From NCBI RefSeq assembly GCF_042453785.1, contig NC_091661.1, forward strand, positions 29,751,501-29,815,500: DNA of 64,000 bases. Reading direction: 5' to 3'. The stretch's first letter is position 1. The number at the start of each line of letters is the position of its first letter. Positions 34,292 to 45,173 of the stretch are shown here, piece after piece. The DNA comes from Malus domestica (taxonomy: Eukaryota; Streptophyta; Magnoliopsida; Rosales; Rosaceae). Both the position numbers and the translations under genes were made by a program. Below the pieces are notes generated by a model. The model had not been told where the DNA came from and did no database searches. It was given only the letters and a program-made list of their open reading frames with translations.

Positions 34292-35890
34292 ATGGAATAT
34301 CGTGGACCATCATTAGCAAATAGCACAAGGCCGCAAGGCAGAAGAGCTTCTTTCAATAGCATAATGATGCACCATCAACCTCCACCATTCAGTGGATTTC
34401 AAAATAGCATAAGCAGACCAGCATCACCACCAGTACCTACTTTCAACTTTAATGACAATATTGTTGAAGGAATCAGAAATCCTACCTTGAGATATAGGTC
34501 AAGAGCACCATGGATTTCTGATAGGCAACATGTTCTCTTAGATAATTTTTGGAATATCCAAATCAAGCAATCATGCATGAGGTTAGGTCATAAAAAATTA
34601 ATTAGAGTCTTCGAACAAGAGTTTGATAGTTTTAATTTTAATTTCCATCAAAGCTAGTATCATATTCATTCTCTTGAGTACAACCTTCAAGTCATCTTTA
34701 GAGACACACGAGTCTTTACTCAGTAAGTTTACCAAAATGAACCAAGAACTCCAAGCTCTTAGAATGCAGCAAAAGGCAAGTGACACCTTGAAAAGAGAAT
34801 TGAAAATAGGTTTAGAAATTGATCAGCATAATAATAAATGAAAAGAGGTTATTGAACCCATAGAACAAGAGGCTAATGAGCCCATAGAAGAGATTAAGAT
34901 TAAGTTCTTAGAAGAAGACATTGAAATGGAGCAGCGTCAAAATAATGAGTAGTATCAACATCTGAGTGACAAAGTCAAAAAAGAAAAATATGAAAGTTTT
35001 CTTAGGAATATATCTTTAGACTTAATATTAGATGATATTTTATTAGAAGAAATTTCAAAAGCAAAACTAAGAATAATGCCAACAGATATGCAAAATGAGA
35101 TCCTGAGCGGAGCATCACGGTCCACGAAAGAGTTACAATTACAATTACAATGCGCCTTGTATCAGTCCATCTTTGATCCAAAACTAGGGATGTATATTAT
35201 TACAAATATGTATCCACTATGTCTTTGTGATAATACATAAAATTGTATTTGTAAACCAGAGGTTAGCATAGTTATGACCAGGATTAACATGAGATACCTT
35301 AGACCATGGCATTTTAGTTATGAGCATCAGAAAAAGCATAATGTGGTAGAAGTTACACCTGCCTTACTATTAGAGTTTGGTTATCTCGATAAAATATTCA
35401 TTAACCGTATTTCCCAACTAGAATCATTTCCTGAAAAACTTATAAAAGTACCAGAAGATTATCTGGAAAGGTAGAAAGAAATTTGCATAAGTTTTATTAG
35501 TAGTTATCCGGATTGGTATATACATATCCATATAGTCATGATTAATGAATAGTCCTTTAGACTATCTACTATCTCCTCATATAGGTGGACTCCTTCATAC
35601 AAAGGTATTTTAAAATTTAGGGGGATCCAAATATATGCCTTAGATGAGTTTGAAGATTTTAGGTATGATATGATATTAGTAGCAGAGGAATAAGAGATGT
35701 ATATTTACAGCAAGACAATGATCAGTCATCAGCCGTATTGAAAGCCTCAAAATTTCAAAGAAGAAAGAATAGAAATGTACTACAAGGTGAAAGAAGATAG
35801 AGAAAGAGATGCATAGCTAGTAGAAGACGATGAACGGTATTGGAATAATTTGACAGAAGAAGAGCTGCATAACATCAACAACATGATGTA
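34292..35890 (+). pseudogene. Viral terminal frame, broken by stops
   Basis: Opens at ATG 34292, a few bases after the end of the polyprotein region, and can be followed for about 530 codons despite stops near 34654, 34839, 35238, 35472 and later. The N-terminal part is Ser/Pro-rich; a coiled-coil-like, Gln/Glu-rich middle follows; the rest contains RINMRYLRPWHFSYEHQKKH. A long last frame after the polyprotein is typical of tungroviruses and of caulimovirus-type transactivators; sequence alone does not let me say which. Confidence 0.6.
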
Positions 35891-36130
35891 AGCATGAAGA
35901 TCTAGCTGTAAATTAGCATAAGTTTAATATTAATGTAAAATAATCTTTTCCTAGACAGAAATGTCAACATCATTGTGGACCATGCTGTAATGGCATAAGA
36001 GTAAATAAGGAAAAGAGCCTGATCCATTATGGACTTTTCATACATAAAATGTCCTTTTGATTAATAATAAATAATGCCAGGCCATTTTCGTTAAAACTTC
36101 CATTAAATAATCGTTTGTGGTTACATTGAA

Positions 36131-38399
36131 ATAAAGCACAAAAGAATTTTGATATATATTATTGAAGGAACCCTAGCTGATGAGTACGTAGATTCTATAA
36201 TGGCAGCTCTTTGAGTTGTAATTGATATATGCTTACTAATTAAAATAAGATTTTTTTTTAAAATAAATTGTTGTGGGCGTCATTTGTTGCACATGTCTAA
36301 AATATTTAGTCAAACAATTTTGAAATGAATTTCTTTACTTTATTTTCTTAAGGATTTGTCGTGGCGGAAGTTCATGCTTATATATAAAGTTTGTTTTTAT
36401 TGCGATTTCTAGTTCGATTCTGTTCTGGCATGCTAGTACAAGTTGTCATCGGCAGTAAAGAGACAAATTTCAATGGCGAAATGCATATTAAGGGTGACGG
36501 ACTTCAGTTAATCACGCAATGAACGAATTATAATTAATTGATATTAAATTCACTATTTATAGTAGTTCAACGTAAGAGTTCTTACTTATAAATGAACATA
36601 AATAACACTAGCATCTATTATATATAAAGCAAGCATTGCGATGAACAGTGAAAATTTAGGGTTATGCATGCGACAAAAATTTTGGTGTCACCCATTTGAC
36701 AAAAAAATTTCAAAACCTGTCCAAAATAATATATCAAATAATGCAAAGATAAGTTAGTAATTTGGTCATCATTAAATATAATATAAATATAAATGGGAAG
36801 AGAGAAAAGAATAAAAAAATAAAAGGAAAAAGAGAACAGAATAAACAAATGACAAAGTTGTTGGTGCCCAAGTGATGGGGAAGAAAAATATAATAAAAAA
36901 ATAAGAAAAATCATGAATGTTGTGTTTAAAACATCTTAAGAGATGCGTAGTGCCGGTGATAAAAAAAATAACACAATAAAAAAATATTGAAGCAATTCAC
37001 GCATATAAATACATTTAAAATGTCTACGTTGCGCGTAGCGCATTGTGATTCAAAAAATACATTTTGCACACGGTTGTTTATTAAGTATTATTTCTCAAAT
37101 TTTAAACACTTAAGAGGTGCGTAGTGTCAGTTATAAAAAAAGTCTCTCGCACGTGCATAATAATGTGATTTAATTACTTGTCAAATGATCATTTTTTTAA
37201 CAAACGATGTTATTTACACTAAGGGGAGGGAGTGGGCTTCACCTCACAATGAACTAGCAATTAGTTGTTTATTAAATATTATTTTTTCTAATCTTCATGT
37301 AAATTCAATAAAATCTAAATGGAAATTGAAATACCGCTTTTATTAATATGAATTCAATTGCTTTGATTAGTTAAAAGATCGCTTTTATTAGATGTATTTT
37401 TATTCATTTCCATCTACATTAATAAATACATTTAAAACATATAAATCACAAGTAACACGTCGTGATTCAAAAAATGCATTTTGCACGCGCTCACTCCTAG
37501 CTAGGACATATAAGGATCCGTCAAACATCTTAATCATTTTGCTACATTTTAACATTTTAATTTTTCGGAATACTAGATACGTCCCACTTTAATGTTACAA
37601 CTTGTATGATGGCATTGTACTGTGTTGTATATCTGGCTTCACTATTAAAAATTATTGTTTGTCCGACAAAGTTTTGTCTGGCGAATTGTCTTTACCATAA
37701 TGCCTCCGTTTGTTGGGCAAAAAGGGACAATATTTAGATTTTTTTAGAGGCTTTTGCCCGACGAAAAAAATTCAACAGATAAAGCTTTGGTCATCAAGTA
37801 AAGTTTTCGTGCTAAGGAAAAACATTTGCGCATAAGTTTATGTAAAGTTAGTGTAGTGATCCGTAACAGTAGTTAGTTTTATAGAAGTACTAAGTGCATT
37901 TATATCAAAATCTTAGACTATTCTGTGAAGTACTGGAGGTAAGTTCCAACACGGCTTCTCAGTGTTAGGTAAAAAAATGAAGAAAACCCTTAGTTTGTAA
38001 TGTGGTTGGTGAATTCAGATTCAAGGCAACTACTAAATTTCTAAATTGACGATCGAGGCCAACACATTTGGAATTAATTAAAGAGGTTGCTATAAAGTGT
38101 TTGTGTTCAATTGGCTTTTGGAAAAAGAAGCCACAGAAACCGCAAAGTTACTTCCAGACCCACTTTATTGCACAACACAAGTCTCAATAAGCACCTACGT
38201 ACATATTTTGAATGTTAGAACGTTGACGTTATCACTTACGTTTTATTTGTTTAATATACTAATTAACATGGATAGTGCTACTTTTCATACAAAACTGATG
38301 CACATTTTTTAACGTGTGGGTTTTATCATTTTATGTGGATCTCACTTGTATTTGAAAATGTATAAGTAAATATGTTAAGTTTTGTGTGTGATAATTAGT
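36131..38399. other. AT-rich intergenic with short repeats; possible Helitron start
   Basis: No gene. TCTATTATATATAAAGC at 36614 resembles a Helitron 5' end, but no matching CTRR hairpin end could be fixed. Two diverged direct repeats occur (CTTAAGAGATGCGTAGTGCC at 36937 / CTTAAGAGGTGCGTAGTGTC at 37109; GTGATTCAAAAAATACATTT at 37047 / 37462). Confidence 0.3.
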
Positions 38400-38404
38400 A
38401 TATT

Positions 38405-38578
38405 GGAGAGTGCTAAGGAGACAAGTGGGACTCTCCTCAAGCTCTCTGTCACCTTACAATTTAACGTCAATTCTCATGCCAACATTATAAAATATTGTGC
38501 AAAAAATATGAGGTTGCGGAGAGTCTATGAAGAGTCTCACTTCTGAGAGAGTCTCCTTAACATTTCTATTGAAAAGTA
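38405..38578. mobile_element. MITE with AGTGCTAAGGAGAC-type ends
   Basis: Left GAGAGTGCTAAGGAGACAAG, right complement AGAAATGTTAAGGAGACTC; the interior CTCTCTGTCACCT..GGTTGCGGAGAG also pairs. The same family recurs at 39508-39690. Confidence 0.65.
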
Positions 38579-39507
38579 TGTTAACAAATATATTAGAGAT
38601 TGTGTCAATAAATGTGTCAGTTTTTCAAGTCCAAATAATTTTTTATTTATTTAGAAAACACTCCCCATGTCAGTCTAATTAATTGCCATTAGAACAAAGA
38701 AAAGTATTAGAAACTTCACAAACAAACTAGTAGTTAAAACACAGTCAACGACTCCCAACAACAAGAATACTAGTGTCTCTAATAAGGTATATAGTTAATA
38801 TGAAAGCAACAAAATAATTCAAAACTTGGACTATTGTCCGTACACATAAGTCAAAATTATAAACGAGTATTAAGAATCTAATAACATGATATTTTCAATC
38901 TTTTACTTGAAACCTGGACAAGATTAAGTATTCTCACTAATAAAGGATCAGTTCAACCTGTATTATGCTTAGCTCCATTCGTTTTGGACGTATGAGAACT
39001 CAGAACTGGTAGTTGATATTGTCTAGCTATGACTTGATAAGCAACCATTTCGCGTGAAGAATAATATAAGGCACATATTAAAACGAAAAATGAAAGAAAA
39101 TAACTTATGTTAATGTTAGGGGTGAGATATTATAGTAAAATTTTGTTTTTAGTGGTAAATTGACACTGTCAATTCATAGTGGATTAATTCCTCATTCTTT
39201 GCCAAATCCAATAAGTTTTAGTTGTGTCACCCTTGATCAGTATTCCACTTATCGTTAATTAATTAGTCCTCGGAAATAGCCATTTTGTACGTTTATCTCT
39301 TTTTATTTTTTATTTTTTAGATTTTAAAACGGAAAGTGTCATTGACATTTCCAAAAATTTTCATTATGCACTTTTTATAAGTGTATTTTTCTTTCTAAAT
39401 ATCAAAAATTTAGAATGCACAATACAATTTTTGAAGTGTTAATAAAAATTCTCTTTTAAAATAATCCATGAATTTTTTTTTAACCCTTGAGAGCATTTTT
39501 CACTATA

Positions 39508-39690
39508 AGAGAAATACTAAGGAGACCCTTCCAAGTATGAGATTCTCCCATGGATACTCTGTCACCTCATGTTTAGTGCATAACATTAAACTTTAAGGTG
39601 GCATAGAGTCCATAAAGAGTCACATTTTGAGAGTCCTCTTAACAATTCTCAGTCCATAAACATTTTGAGAGTCTCCTTAACAATTCTTTT
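39508..39690. mobile_element. MITE, second copy of the AAGGAGAC family
   Basis: Left AGAAATACTAAGGAGACCC; right end GAGAGTCTCCTTAACAATTC, present twice (39630 and 39668). A further AAGAGTCTCCTTAGAA lies at 40489, after the Cassandra insertion. Confidence 0.6.
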
Positions 39691-39817
39691 TAGTATAAAA
39701 TTAAAGTGTATATGTATGTATGTATGTACTTTGTTTTTTTTTTTGTTTTTTGTTTTTTTGAGAGAATGTACTTTGAGTTCTTGGATGTCATGCAAATTGA
39801 GAGTTCATAAAAATTCT

Positions 39818-40477
39818 TGTAACATCCCACATCGTCCAGAGGAGTGGATCATGTAAGCCTTATATGTATATTCACATCTCTACCTAGCACGAGACCTTTT
39901 GGGAGCTCACTGGCTTCAGGTTCCATCGGAACTCATAAGTTAAGCGAGTTCGCGCGAGAGCAATCCCAGGATGGGTGACCCACTGAGAAGTTCTCATGTG
40001 AGTTCCCAAAAAAAAAATCGTGAGGGCGTGGTAGGGGCCCAAAATGGACAATATCGTGTTACGGTGGAGTCGAGCCCGGGATGTGGTGGGGACTTGGGCC
40101 GGGATGTGACAATTTGGTATCAGAGCCAATCCCTGGCCGAAAGTGTGTCGACGAGGACGTCGGGGCCATAAGGAGGGATGGATTGTAACATCTCACATCG
40201 CACAGGGGAGTGGATCCTGTAAGCCTTATATGTATATTCACATCTCTTCCTAGCACAAGGCCTTTTGGAAGCTCACTGACTTCGGGTTCCATCGGAACTC
40301 TGAAGTTAAGCGAGTTCGCACGAGAGCAATCCCAGGATAGGTGACCCACTGGGAAGTTCTCGTGTGAGTTCCCAGAAACAAAACTGTGAGGGCGTGGTCG
40401 GGGCTCAAATCAGACAATATCGTGCTACTGTGGAATCAAGCCCGGGATGTGGTGGGGGTCCGGGTCGGGATATGACA
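39818..40477 (+). mobile_element. Cassandra TRIM retrotransposon (complete, 660 bp)
   Basis: LTRs 39818-40111 and 40184-40477 (TGTAACATC..TGACA), initiator tRNA-Met primer site TGGTATCAGAGCC at 40115, a purine-rich AAGGAGGGATGGAT before the 3' LTR, and flanks ATTCT (39813-39817) / ATTCC (40478-40482). Each LTR embeds a 5S rRNA-like segment, the hallmark of Cassandra. No coding capacity. Confidence 0.95.
39915..39990 (+). other. 5S rRNA-like Pol III promoter in the Cassandra 5' LTR
   Basis: GGTTCCATCGGAACTC..AAGTTAAGCGAG (A box) and CCCAGGATGGGTGACC (C box) follow the 5S internal control region. In the 3' LTR (40285-40360) the C box reads GGATAGGTGACC, one base off. Confidence 0.9.
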
Positions 40478-41634
40478 ATTCCACTCTTGAAAGAGTCTCC
40501 TTAGAATTTTTTTTCTTTTCCAAACGTGTCAAATTCAACTTTAATTTTCTTTTTGGAAATTCAACTTTAAATATGAATTAGTAAAGGAATATGGAGATGA
40601 TTAGGAAGATACTTGTACTAAAATAATCACCATGGAATTAGTATCCGAGAGCATGTGGCAGAAAACTCCATTTTTTTCTTCGTACTTCGCATGCATGATT
40701 TTTAACGTTGAAATTAATCTCTGCTGACTAATCAATTTTGTTACTTTTAAAACGTTTCATTATATAGAAAAAGAATAAGGGAAATGAAAACTGGTGATTA
40801 TATGTGACATACTACAATTTTGACCGGAAATAGAATCAAGACTGGGACTCTTGCCACGATGGATGAGAACGTTCGTCCCCGCCTTGTCCTTTGAACCGTT
40901 CTAAGGCTCAGGCAAGGCTAGATAGAAGTTCATGCAGAGCACAAGTTTTTTATGTTATCCTATATTATATATGTACACACATATATATACATATATACAA
41001 TGACGGATCTATGATTTGAATATTAGGGGTTTTAGTGTTAAATATATGTTTTTAGATAAGAACAGAGTGTGAAACACGCAAAAGGAAGGTAACATGCATT
41101 ATGGTCCGTACGTCCATCTGGCCGTGCACACTTATTACAACATTCTATAAAAGCATACATGTGATTGATATACGGTCGATGTCGTTGATATTGAAACTTA
41201 CGACTCTTGATACATGGTCGATATGATCATTATTAGAACCTCAATATTTTAACTGTAACCTAGAAGTACTCTCCTAGATCCTTAACTTGTTATCAGTTTC
41301 ATGATGCAAAAATTGGAAAATAGATAACATGCATTATGGGCACGATGGATAGGAAACCAATTTGGTGTTCAACAAAACAAAAGGAAGGTAACTGATTTGT
41401 GGCGGCCGGCATGCAGTCGTTACAAAATTGGCTCAAACGTGAAAACCATGCCAGTCCGTTATGTTTTGAATTTATGCAAGATCGTCCGCTGTTGAATTCA
41501 AATATGTAATTGTTGTCAAAGTCGTCAGTAAAAGTATGCATGAAACATATAATTTTTAGATAATTCCCTCCAAACTGATGCACGTTTGTTTCACAGCCTC
41601 CATACGGGGCTTCTGGTCAAATATAATTAATCCT
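40478..41634. other. Intergenic, no gene recognised
   Basis: AT-rich, with a short (TA/CA) tract at 40967-40997. Short frames lack any recognisable similarity. Confidence 0.45.
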
Positions 41635-42515
41635 AACGTTTGTATGCTATTGGACAAACAAATGCATTATTTTTATGTGATCTAATACGGAAATTCATGC
41701 AATGAATTCTCAGTAAAGATGAAAGTCTTGCATTAAGTGCTTAAATGATTTCCATCAATTGTATGTTACTGGACAAATGCATTATTTTCATGCCATCAAA
41801 CACAGAAGTTCATGCAACCGAATTCTCAGTATAGATAAAAGTCATGCATTAAGTGCTTAAATGATTTTCATCAATTGTACGTTACTGGACAATGCATTAT
41901 TGTCATGCGATTAAATGCAGAAAGTTCATGCAACCGAATTCTCAGTAAAGGTAAAAGTCTTGCATTAAGTGCTTAAACGATTTCCATCAATTGTATGCTA
42001 TTCGAGAAATACATTATTTACATGCGAGTAATGTTAGGGAGACCAAATTTTTTAAACTAAATTTGCAAACTAAATGATGTGGTTGTAGATGATTGGATTA
42101 TTAATTAAGTGCCGATTAACTTGCTTATTTCTTATTGGTGACACATCATTTGGTTTAAAAAATTTAATCTTCCCAACATTACTCTTTACATGCGATCAAA
42201 CGCGAAAGTTTATGCAACCTAACTCCTAGTAAAGATGAACGTCTTGCATTAAGTGCTTAAACGATTTCCATCTGTTGTATGTTATTAGACACATGCATTA
42301 TTTTCATGCGATCAAACACGGAAGTTCATGCAACCAATCTCTCAGTAAAAATAAAAGTCTTGCGTTAAGTGCTCAAACGATTTCCATCAATTGTATGCTA
42401 CTGGACAAATGCATTATTTTCGTACGATCAAACACGAAAGTTGATGCAACCGAACTCTCAATAAAGATGAAAGTTTTGTATTAAGTGCTTAACGATTTCC
42501 ATCAATTGATTTTGA
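41635..42515 (+). repeat. 118-bp tandem array, about six copies, split by a MITE
   Basis: Repeating order: TTTCCATCAATTGTATGCTA, GGACAAATGCATTATTTTCA, TGCGATCAAACACGGAAGTT, CATGCAACCGAATTCTCAGT, AAAGATGAAAGTCTTGCATT, AAGTGCTTAAA. Copies begin near 41635, 41753, 41871, 41988, 42263 and 42387, with 80-95% similarity by eye. Confidence 0.88.
42024..42187. mobile_element. MITE inserted in the 118-bp array
   Basis: GAGTAATGTTAGGGAGACCA..AAATTTTTTAAACTAAATTT, mirrored by AAAATTTAATCTTCCCAACATTACTC. It interrupts one array unit between TTACATGCGA and ACATGCGATC; ACATGCGA may be part of the target. Confidence 0.8.
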
Positions 42516-42633
42516 ATCGGATATGTAATCATTTTACACATGCACATTGTTAATAAACATCTGGTTTTGCGACATTATTCGATCATGTAGTTGATAGAAA
42601 CCACTAAAATATTTAAATTTGAGTGTTTTTAGA

Positions 42634-42639
<6 letters not shown>

Positions 42640-42683
<44 letters not shown>
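42640..42683. repeat. (TA)n microsatellite
   Basis: Uninterrupted TA run. The surrounding 42516-43652 is AT-rich with no recognised gene. Confidence 0.95.
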
Positions 42684-42685
<2 letters not shown>

Positions 42686-43652
42686 ATGTACTTGATGGGT
42701 AATATATATTTGAGATATACTCTTCTGTATTATTAAAAGAATCATCTTCTAATCCATTAAATGTGAGTCTCGTTTTTAAAGTATGAAACCATGGCATGTA
42801 AATCTCGAGTGTACTATTACTATAATTTACAATTCTTATATTATAAAGTAAAACATTAATCCTTAATATATATTTTGTGAGAGTAACGTTATTAAACACA
42901 CAAAACTGACACATTTTTCAACATCGATTCTTTTTTTTCCATCTTATACATATGATCAGAGTTATTTTTACGTCACTCTCTATAGATTATTGTCAGATTA
43001 ATTTGATTTTATATCATTTTAATTAAATGACATAAATTTGGAGTTGCTCACTAGTTTTAAATAAATATTAAGCTTTGGAATGCGGCAACTGATAAAAAAA
43101 ATTGAAAAAGAAAAACTAATCAAAATTTCTTTCTGGTCTCCAAAGCAAGTTGTTGACTGGAACCACAGCCGTACCCTGGAACAGGATAACAATATATGAT
43201 GTTATAAAACAAAAATGAAGGAATAAGTCTTTAAAAAAATGTAGTACTATCTACAAATCCACTTTTACTTCTTGCTCATCCTTTCAAGTTTTCGGTTATC
43301 GAATTGAATAAATTAAAAAAAATTAATGATAAAAATTAACAAAAATGTATGAAAGATAAAAATAGATGTATAAATAACACTTTAAAAAAAAAAGTGAATA
43401 AGAAGAAGAAGGGACGGTGCTCCGACGTCCACACCATGACAGAACACTTTTCAGCCGCAAGCCCAGTGCTTGTATGAATTGATGATCAAATCCATGACAA
43501 AACAAAAGGGGCTTTTCAACAAGGGCAAAAATGAAATAAACGCTCGACAACAAACGCTTTAACTTCAACAAAAGTGAGTTCAAATTTTAGTGCGTATAAG
43601 AGAACATACTCTTCTAATAAACTTAACTAAATTCGTCTCTTCAAAAGTAAGG

Positions 43653-44074
43653 GGGTGTATTCAATTGAGATTTAAGAGATTTTAATTCTTTTAATGAATC
43701 TAGGGGTATTCATTCAGGATTTTAAGTGATTCTCTGAAATTCTAGGTGTATTCAATTAGAATTTTAAAATAGTTTATTAAAATCCTTAGAAATCCAGGTA
43801 TATTCAATTAAGATTTTAAAGAAGTTTATAACATTTCAGGTGTATTCAATTAGAAATTGATTTTAAAGAATTTGAGAAAGTTGAGGAATTAGAGGGAATT
43901 GGAGAGATTTCATAGTGTATTTTAAGTATCCACAAATCTCACATCTTCCCAAGAGATTTCGAGGGAATTGAATCAAAATTTTATATGGAATCTCTACAAA
44001 TCAATTAAACTCCATAAAAATCCATGGATTTATAAATTCATTAAAATCTCTCACATTCTCAATTGAATACACCC
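43653..44074. mobile_element. MITE with perfect 18-bp terminal repeats
   Basis: GGGTGTATTCAATTGAGA at the left end is the exact complement of the right end TCTCAATTGAATACACCC; the interior repeats GGTGTATTCAATTAGAATTTT-like words. It lies about 400 bp upstream of the P450 gene. No target duplication is evident. Confidence 0.8.
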
Positions 44075-44348
44075 TCTTAAATATTTAATTAAAGTGTAAA
44101 TGCAGACACAATGTTCTCATCAACTGCCCTAACTTACAACTAGAAAGTTATAACCATTTGGTTGCTCGCATAGAGGTGGAATGGGAATGAAGGAACTAGC
44201 TAGGAAAACCTTCACATCCATTCAAAGGAAGGTAAGGCCCGGCCCTTAAAAAAGCCACGTCATGAAAGTTTTGTAGGTCATGGTCAAAACTTCCGAGTTT
44301 GTTTTTTGGTCCAAATTAAACTCAATCAGCATATCCCCTCGCCTCCTC

Positions 44349-44357
44349 CTATAAATA
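44349..44357 (+). promoter_or_regulatory. TATA box of the P450 gene
   Basis: CTATAAATA lies 113 bp before the ATG. A (GA)n tract at 44433-44468 fills the end of the 5' leader, a common plant leader feature; the dead copy keeps a shorter GA tract. Confidence 0.75.
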
Positions 44358-44429
44358 CTCCCTCCATTCTCTTCTAATACTCACAAACATACAAGCCTAG
44401 CTAATTACTACAACAACGTATTAAGAGAC

Positions 44430-44469
<40 letters not shown>

Positions 44470-44471
<2 letters not shown>

Positions 44472-45106
44472 GGAGACCATTGTTCTAGGTTTTGTCATCG
44501 CCATCGTCATGGCACTTCTGTATGTTTTCTGCAGATTAATATTTTCTTTCTGGGTTTTTCCAGTTCTTGCGTACAGGAAGCTCAAGAGAAATGGGTTGGA
44601 TGGTCCATCTCCAAGTTTTCCATTCGGAAATCTGAGTGAGATGAAAAAGAAGATCATCAATGTTCAAAGTTCAAATATCTCCCATGACATACACTCAACT
44701 CTTTTTCCTTTTTTTACTCGCTGGCAACACTCTTTCGGTAAGTAAACTCACACGTTTAAGTGCCCGTTTGATAACCATCTCAGAAAACTTTTGCACGTTC
44801 AAATATTCATGTCCATAAGTGATAAATGTTTGTATAAAATGATTGATTTGTGTTTGTGTATATTTGCAGGAAAGATGTTCATTTATTGGTTGGGGACGGA
44901 GCCATTTTTGTATATAGCAGATCCAGAGCTACTGAAAAAACTGTCTACGGAGGTGACAGCAAAGAACTGGGGGAAGCCTGCGGTGTTCCGACGCGATAGA
45001 TCCCCGATGTTTGGTAATGGCCTACTCATGTCCGAAGGCGATGACTGGGTCCGTCACCGCCATGTTATCACTCCTGCTTTTAACCCAACAAACTTGAAGG
45101 TATATA

Positions 45107-45173
<67 letters not shown>

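Larger units (their letters stand above)
22040..36130 (+). mobile_element. Endogenous caulimovirid-like pararetrovirus, one genome length, decayed
   Basis: In order on the + strand: promoter-like region, long leader, tRNA-Met primer site, three small frames linked by overlapping start/stop codons, a polyprotein region (movement protein, coat protein with zinc knuckle, aspartic protease, reverse transcriptase, RNase H), then a further long frame. This is the arrangement of badna/tungro-type Caulimoviridae; the terminal frame recalls tungroviruses. About 75% A+T throughout the coding part. Removing the three later insertions leaves roughly 8 kb, about one viral genome. Many in-frame stops show it is not functional. 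It is an old copy in the host genome; genus not assignable by eye. Outer ends are approximate. Confidence 0.85.

Noticed and set aside
36614..37502. Possible Helitron starting TCTATTATATATAAAGC
   Set aside because: No 3' hairpin followed by CTRR and T could be placed with confidence; the nearest CTAG is followed by C. No Rep/helicase fragment is visible.
39884..40349. Open frames within the Cassandra element
   Set aside because: Cassandra is non-coding; these frames read through 5S-like and primer-site sequence.
39915..40360. 5S rRNA genes
   Set aside because: The 5S-like segments are embedded in TRIM LTRs, incomplete, and duplicated by the LTR structure; not a rDNA array.
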